Source: Chloroflexota bacterium
GTDB lineage: Bacteria; Chloroflexota; Anaerolineae; B4-G1; DUEL01
DNA length: 9,365 nt
Assembly (NCBI GenBank): GCA_017743275.1
Contig: JAGHZG010000035.1
Span: 1-9,365 of the forward strand
Direction of reading: 5' to 3'
This document shows, in pieces, positions 6,180 to 9,365 of the stretch. Position 1 is the first letter of the stretch. Each line of letters starts with the position of its first letter. The translations under genes and the position numbers were made by a program. The notes under the pieces are model-generated. The model was not told the DNA's origin, did not search any database, and was given only the letters and a program-made list of their open reading frames with translations.

Positions 6180-6924
6180 TCGGTGGCTCTGGTTGGGGGG
6201 CTCCGTACTGGTTGCCCTGTTGACCACCTGGACGGCCTGGTTGCTCCGCCATCAGACCTGGGTTCAACGGTTAACCGACTCCCCGTTTTTCCCGCCCCTC
6301 CTCCACCTGGCCCGGTTCCTGTATGCCCTCGGCGGGCCGTTTGCGGCCCTGATCTGGGGACGGGACGCTGTCATAGAGCGGTTGTTTGGTCTCTCTCCTC
6401 TCCCCCAACTCCTCGGTTCCTCCCTCTCTCCTGATGAGCGATGGCGCCTTTGGATGGACGGCGTGCACGGCCTGGGTTGGGCCGTCTTCCTGGGAACGAT
6501 CGCCTGGGCCACTCTGGCGGTCATCTGGTGGGCAGCGGGGCGCCAGAAGGATGGGAAGATCATCGGTCTCCCCCTTTCTATCTCCACTGCTTTCAGGGAA
6601 GCCGTCTTTCAGGAAACCCACTGGATGTTCTACCGGAACGGGCCGTCCGTCGTACTGGGGACCTACTGGGGGGCATGGGTGGGGCTGGGCATTGTTGCGC
6701 TGGAGGCCTTGTTGAACCCCTGGTGGTGGGCCGCTCTGCGGGAACCCGGGAAACGACCGCTCACCCTGGTTCGGGCTGGTATGGCCGTGCTCAGCGCGAC
6801 GTTCTACCTGCAGGCAGTCAGCCTCTGGCTGAGCATTCTGCTACACTGGGGGGTTACCGGGGGACTGGCGGGCTGGGCATCTATGTGGGCCCGCCGCAAG
6901 GTGACAGTCACCTCTGATGAGTAG
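6160..6924 (+). CDS. Tryptophan-rich integral membrane protein of unknown function
   Basis: 254 residues that I cannot assign to a family. Hydrophobic segments lie near 9-29, 46-67, 103-126, 163-184 and 205-235. Tryptophan makes up 22 of 254 residues, including WWW at 188-190, which is very high. Polar sites in a hydrophobic setting, REAVFQETHWMFYR (146-159) and LLHWGVTGG (227-235), faintly recall the Glu and His motifs of CPBP-family intramembrane proteases, but the EExxxR signature is missing. The first 20 bases overlap the kinase gene in another frame, and GGAGG lies 12 bases upstream, so translational coupling is likely. ATG 6166 (residue 3) is an alternative start. It may be an accessory of the kinase; that is inferred only from the overlap. 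Confidence 0.8.
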   Translation: MSMPVADRWLWLGGSVLVALLTTWTAWLLRHQTWVQRLTDSPFFPPLLHLARFLYALGGPFAALIWGRDAVIERLFGLSPLPQLLGSSLSPDERWRLWMDGVHGLGWAVFLGTIAWATLAVIWWAAGRQKDGKIIGLPLSISTAFREAVFQETHWMFYRNGPSVVLGTYWGAWVGLGIVALEALLNPWWWAALREPGKRPLTLVRAGMAVLSATFYLQAVSLWLSILLHWGVTGGLAGWASMWARRKVTVTSDE

Positions 6925-6948
6925 TAAGCCGTCGGGCGAAAACCCCCA

Positions 6949-7212
6949 TCAGATTTGCTCAAAGTGGGCCGCGTCCACGACAAACACTGTCGCCCGATGC
7001 TGGCCCGGCTCCGGGGGAGCGCAGGCCTGCCGGAGCAAGTTGATCACCCCGTCCACCTCTTCCGCCTCTGCCCCGATCAATAGCGTGATGTTCCCTCGCC
7101 GGAGGAACCCTCCGGTGCTGGCAATCCGGGTGACCCGATAGCCTTCCGCTATCAGCCGTTCCATGACGGCCCCCGCATCGCGGTCCTGCAGGATGGCAAT
7201 GAGGAGTTTCAT
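6949..7212 (-). CDS. Short PII-like c-di-AMP receptor protein (PstA/DarA family)
   Basis: An 87-residue protein of the PstA/DarA (DUF970) family, cytosolic trimeric PII-like proteins that bind cyclic di-AMP. The N-terminal half matches the family closely: MKLLIAILQDRD, then GYRVTRIASTGGFLRRGN (24-41) with the ligand-loop residues Arg26, Thr28, Phe36, Leu37 and Asn41, and LLIG (44-47). It is about 20 residues shorter than usual. Between Cys64 and the last strand only eight residues remain where the B-loop region should be, and the usual GGA before the last strand is HRA (72-74). The end, TVFVVDAAHFEQI, is typical. The start is two bases after the stop of its paralogue, with AGGTG five bases upstream. 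No frameshift is needed to explain the length. The family call is strong; c-di-AMP binding is inferred. Confidence 0.9.
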   Translation of the reverse strand: MKLLIAILQDRDAGAVMERLIAEGYRVTRIASTGGFLRRGNITLLIGAEAEEVDGVINLLRQACAPPEPGQHRATVFVVDAAHFEQI

Positions 7213-7214
7213 CG

Positions 7215-7556
7215 TTACACCTGCTCAAATCGTTCTACATTGAGGACAAAGATGGTCGCCCCTCCGACCTGTGTCTCAATCATCATGGGCTGCACCTCCG
7301 CGATCGTCACCTCCAGATGAACGGGGAGATACCGCGTATAGGGGCGGCACAGGGTGCGAAGGCGCTCCAGCAGGCGGGGCAGATGGGCCTGGTCCAGGCC
7401 GATGAGGAGGGAGACGGTCGCTTCCTGCAACAGGCCACTGGTGGAATCTATCTGGGTGACGTGAAAGCCCTCCTCCACCAGCGTACGGATCACGTCCCCG
7501 GCCTGTCCACCTGCTACGGTTGCGATGACCAGTTGATTGACCCGTTGTTCGCCCAT
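7215..7556 (-). CDS. PII-like PstA/DarA-family protein with degenerate ligand loop
   Basis: A 113-residue paralogue of the downstream gene, normal in length for the PstA/DarA family. The C-terminal half is canonical: a long segment after Cys70 including HLEVTIAEVQPMMIE, then QVGGATIFVLNVERFEQV (96-113). The N-terminal half keeps the fold pattern but not the ligand signature: the QD of the first strand is replaced by AGG, and the GGFLxxGN loop reads SGLLQEAT (40-47), with His32 in place of the usual Arg. It probably binds c-di-AMP poorly alone, or binds something else. The start at 7556 (MGEQRVNQLVIA) has an SD-like GGTGG five bases upstream; longer readings run into tpiA antisense and lose family similarity. 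It is the first gene of the two-gene unit. Confidence 0.88.
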   Translation of the reverse strand: MGEQRVNQLVIATVAGGQAGDVIRTLVEEGFHVTQIDSTSGLLQEATVSLLIGLDQAHLPRLLERLRTLCRPYTRYLPVHLEVTIAEVQPMMIETQVGGATIFVLNVERFEQV

Positions 7557-7561
7557 TTCGC

Positions 7562-7604
7562 CCACCCATTTTACCCCCACTCTTCCATCTGCGCAAATGG
7601 GTGG
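7562..7604. repeat. Inverted repeat covering the ribosome binding site of the PstA-like gene
   Basis: CCACCCATTT (7562-7571) and AAATGGGTGG (7595-7604) are exact inverted copies 23 bases apart. In the leftward mRNA the downstream arm contains GGTGG, the only SD-like element in front of the ATG at 7556. Pairing would therefore hide it. This could be a translational switch or a chance repeat. Confidence 0.6.
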
Positions 7605-7606
7605 AC

Positions 7607-7636
7607 TGCAGGACAACTGCTCACAGTTGTCCTGCA
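7607..7636. repeat. Perfect 13-bp-arm palindrome
   Basis: TGCAGGACAACTG (7607-7619) and CAGTTGTCCTGCA (7624-7636) are exact inverted copies with a four-base loop CTCA. The sequence differs from the two palindromes near plsX. It lies in the leader of the leftward PstA-like mRNA and upstream of the tpiA promoter. It may be a protein binding site or a dispersed hairpin repeat. No T-run follows, so a terminator is unlikely. Confidence 0.85.
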
Positions 7637-7700
7637 CGGCGGCTAGGCCCGACAAAATGGGACATCCCTCTGAGATGGGCTTTTTCTCATTGCGCAGGCA

Positions 7701-7709
7701 TGATATAAT
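7701..7709 (+). promoter_or_regulatory. Extended -10 promoter of tpiA
   Basis: TGATATAAT: a perfect TATAAT (7704-7709) with the TGN extension. The matching -35 region (about 7681-7687, T-rich) is weak, which is common for extended -10 promoters. The expected start is about 7716, giving a leader of about 49 bases. The extended -10 form is shared with the tRNA promoter. Confidence 0.75.
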
Positions 7710-7764
7710 TTGCTCCACAGCGAAGCCGCCCACCAAAAAACTACAGTCCCAAGAGGTGACTCCG

Positions 7765-8541
7765 ATGCGCACACCCTTCATCGCTGGCAACTGGAAAATG
7801 CATAAAACCATAGACGAGGCGGTCGCGCTGGTGACCGAACTGCGGGCCCTGCTGGAGGGGGTGGAGGGGATAGAAGTCGCCGTCTGCCCACCGTTCCCCG
7901 CACTGGAGGCAGTCCGGCGAGCCCTGGCGGGCTCCTCCATCCGCGTGGGCGCGCAGAACATGCACTGGGAGGAGGCCGGCGCCTTTACCGGCGAGGTCTC
8001 CCCGCGCATGCTGGCGGGCCTCTGCGACTGCGTCATCATCGGCCACTCGGAGCGGCGTACGCACTTCGGCGAGACCGATGAGATGGTGAACCGCAAACTG
8101 CGCACCGCCCTGGCCCACGGTCTGACCCCCATCGTCTGCGTGGGGGAGAACCTGGAGCAGAACCGGGCCGGGGAGACAGAGGCCGTCGTCGGGGCCCAGG
8201 TGCGGGCCGCCTTCGCCGGGGTGGGGGCCGAAGAGGCCCGCCGGGTGGTCATCGCCTACGAGCCCATCTGGGCCATCGGCACCGGCGTCCCCGCCTACGG
8301 ACCGGACGCCAACCGCATCGTCCGTCAGGCCATCCGCGCCGTCCTGGCCCGACTCTACGGGGACGAGGTCGCTCAGACCATCCGCGTCCAGTACGGCGGG
8401 TCGGTGACTCCCGCCAACATCGCCGAGTTCATGCAGGAACCGGAGATTGACGGCGCGCTGGTGGGCGGCGCCAGCCTGCGCGCGGCCGACTTCGCCGCCA
8501 TCGTCCGCCAGGGCCTGGAAGCCAAACTCCGTCGCCAGTGA
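7765..8541 (+). CDS. tpiA: Triosephosphate isomerase
   Basis: Interconverts dihydroxyacetone phosphate and glyceraldehyde-3-phosphate in glycolysis and gluconeogenesis; cytosolic TIM barrel. The 258 residues fit the family. Catalytic residues are in place: Lys11 in AGNWKMHK, His94 in IIGHSERR, Glu166 in AYEPIWAIGTG. The flexible loop follows Glu166, and the phosphate-binding YGGSV and GALVGGASL are near the C-terminus. The start at 7765 has GAGGTGA five bases upstream and gives the standard N-terminus MRTPFIAGNWKM. It stands alone from other glycolytic genes here. The gene after it is 54 bases downstream in the same direction and may be cotranscribed. Confidence 0.98.
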   Translation: MRTPFIAGNWKMHKTIDEAVALVTELRALLEGVEGIEVAVCPPFPALEAVRRALAGSSIRVGAQNMHWEEAGAFTGEVSPRMLAGLCDCVIIGHSERRTHFGETDEMVNRKLRTALAHGLTPIVCVGENLEQNRAGETEAVVGAQVRAAFAGVGAEEARRVVIAYEPIWAIGTGVPAYGPDANRIVRQAIRAVLARLYGDEVAQTIRVQYGGSVTPANIAEFMQEPEIDGALVGGASLRAADFAAIVRQGLEAKLRRQ

Positions 8542-8548
8542 CCGTCTT

Positions 8549-8597
8549 GCATCCTGTATCTTGCATCCTGCATCCTGTACTTTGCATCCTGCATCAT
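8549..8597. repeat. Seven-unit heptanucleotide tandem array
   Basis: Seven consecutive 7-bp units with consensus GCATCCT, reading in order GCATCCT, GTATCTT, GCATCCT, GCATCCT, GTACTTT, GCATCCT, GCATCAT. It fills almost the whole tpiA-glycosyltransferase spacer. The last unit supplies the first two bases of the ATG at 8596. There is no SD in the array. A copy-number change would alter the spacer but not the downstream reading frame. Confidence 0.85.
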
Positions 8598-9365
8598 GCG
8601 CACCCTGACCCACTTACTCACTGTCATCGCCCTTCTGGTCTTCATCGGATACCTGGTCGTCTTCCTGGACTACGCCGTCGCGCTCTTCCGCTGGCCATAT
8701 GACTACGACCAGGGGGAGGGGTTTGAACTGTACGACGCGGTGCTCTACAGCCGGGGGGAGTGGCCGTACCGGGATAACAGCACCTTCCCGTTCTACGGTT
8801 CCAACTACCCGCCGCTTTTCCACCTGCTCATCGTCCCGCTCCTGGGGGTTTTCGGCCCGCGCCTGATCGCCGGGAGACTGGTCTCCTTCGCCGCAACCCT
8901 GGTCACAGCGGCGACGATTGCCTGGATCGTGCGACGCGAGGTCGGGGACCGGCGCGGTTTTCTCCCGCAGGCCATCCCGATACTGGCGGGCCTCTCCTTT
9001 CTGGCGGCCAATATCGTCTATCAAATTGGCCCCCTCTGCCGCCTGCATATGACGATGGTGATGTTTGAGACGCTGGCTGTGGCCGCCATTGCTCAGTTCC
9101 AGCACTCCCGCCACGGCAACCGGTACCTGCTCCTGGGGCTCTTCTTTCTGCTCTGCGCGGGGTACACCAAACAACTGGCGGTCTTCACCGTCGTCGCCGC
9201 GCTGGGGTTCGTCTTCCTGCGGGACATCCGTCGGGCGCTGGCGGGTGGGGCCGGACTGGCGCTGGTCGCCGGGGGGCTCTTCCTGCTGATAGACCGCGCC
9301 ACGGGCGGGCAGTGGACCGTCAACATCATCCACGCCAACGTCAACGAGTTTGACTACCGCCAGAC
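8596..9365 (+). CDS. GT-C-type membrane glycosyltransferase (GT39/ArnT-like), 5' part
   Basis: 256 codons are visible and the gene is open at the window edge. It looks like a polyprenyl-phosphate-sugar-dependent glycosyltransferase of the GT-C fold (PMT/ArnT/GT39-like). After a first membrane segment (about 5-30) comes an outer loop with WPYDYDQGEGFELYDAVLYS (33-52), containing acidic Asp38 and Glu41 where the family has its catalytic acidic motif. Next are GEWPYRD (54-60) and GSNYPPLFHLL (68-78), typical of the family. Further membrane segments follow near 76-90, 94-112, 125-142, 152-168, 177-208 and 217-232. The acceptor and sugar cannot be told. The start at 8596 has no SD and lies in a tandem repeat. 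The class call is fairly sure; the precise family is not. Confidence 0.8.
   Translation, partial: MRTLTHLLTVIALLVFIGYLVVFLDYAVALFRWPYDYDQGEGFELYDAVLYSRGEWPYRDNSTFPFYGSNYPPLFHLLIVPLLGVFGPRLIAGRLVSFAATLVTAATIAWIVRREVGDRRGFLPQAIPILAGLSFLAANIVYQIGPLCRLHMTMVMFETLAVAAIAQFQHSRHGNRYLLLGLFFLLCAGYTKQLAVFTVVAALGFVFLRDIRRALAGGAGLALVAGGLFLLIDRATGGQWTVNIIHANVNEFDYRQ

Noticed and set aside
4800..6227. Leftward open frame opposite the histidine kinase
   Set aside because: Composition is unlike a real protein and it is fully antisense to a kinase with all catalytic boxes intact.
6925..6948. Terminator between the converging membrane-protein and PstA-like genes
   Set aside because: The 24-base gap has only a 3-bp GGG/CCC stem and no T-run.
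7698..7715. Leftward -10 element overlapping the tpiA promoter, for the PstA-like pair
   Set aside because: The reverse strand has AT-rich hexamers here, but no -35 at a suitable distance; no promoter for this pair could be supported.
7537..7764. N-terminal extension of tpiA starting at 7537
   Set aside because: It would read through the palindrome and the TATAAT promoter; the ATG at 7765 has an SD and gives the standard N-terminus.
7557..7764. ydaO-type c-di-AMP riboswitch near the PII-like genes
   Set aside because: The leader is too short and lacks the multi-helix layout of that class; only two simple hairpins are present.
7557..8252. N-terminal extension of the PstA-like protein up to 8252
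   Set aside because: The extension runs antisense through tpiA and its promoter and has no similarity to the family; the ATG at 7556 gives the normal length.
8614..9333. Leftward open frame opposite the glycosyltransferase
   Set aside because: Gln-, Glu- and Arg-rich shadow frame; the forward strand carries a clear GT-C membrane pattern.

Overview
The window looks like chromosomal DNA from a high-GC bacterium with GC-rich codon choice. A Chloroflexota (Anaerolineae-like) origin is the best guess. The reasons are the PII-like c-di-AMP receptor genes, the Gram-positive-type plsX/cvpA arrangement, a tRNA gene without encoded CCA, and many short palindromes and 7-bp tandem arrays in the spacers. 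This assignment is inference. No mobile element, phage gene or CRISPR array is visible.

Layout. (1) Bases 1-4125 hold a leftward operon in the transcription order radical SAM enzyme, CvpA-family membrane protein, plsX, fabF. It starts at a good sigma-70-type promoter (4097-4125). PlsX and FabF belong to phospholipid and fatty-acid synthesis. Two copies of one 32-bp palindrome lie around plsX. One sits at the fabF start, where a 54-bp insertion has duplicated the first six codons and kept the frame. (2) Bases 4126-4400 hold a GC-rich palindrome, then a rightward tRNA-Val(CAC) with its own promoter and terminator. (3) Bases 4407-6924 hold a rightward pair with overlapping ends: a membrane GAF histidine kinase of the NarL/DegS type and a very tryptophan-rich membrane protein of unknown function. 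No response regulator is visible. (4) Bases 6949-7556 hold a leftward pair of small PII-like genes of the PstA/DarA c-di-AMP receptor family. They diverge in opposite ways: one keeps the ligand loop but lacks the long B-loop, and the other keeps the B-loop but has lost the ligand-loop signature. (5) Bases 7557-7764 are a divergent control region with two inverted repeats and an extended -10 promoter. (6) Bases 7765-9365 hold rightward tpiA (triosephosphate isomerase), then a 7-bp tandem array that contains the start codon of a membrane glycosyltransferase. That gene runs off the window.

How the genes fit together: the left operon feeds membrane lipid synthesis, with FabF elongating acyl-ACP and PlsX converting it to acyl-phosphate. 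The kinase, the PII-like pair and the glycosyltransferase suggest envelope sensing and second-messenger control, but no direct link between these blocks can be shown from sequence alone. The observations most worth following are the complementary PstA-like pair, with its SD-sequestering leader, and the in-frame palindrome insertion at the fabF start.
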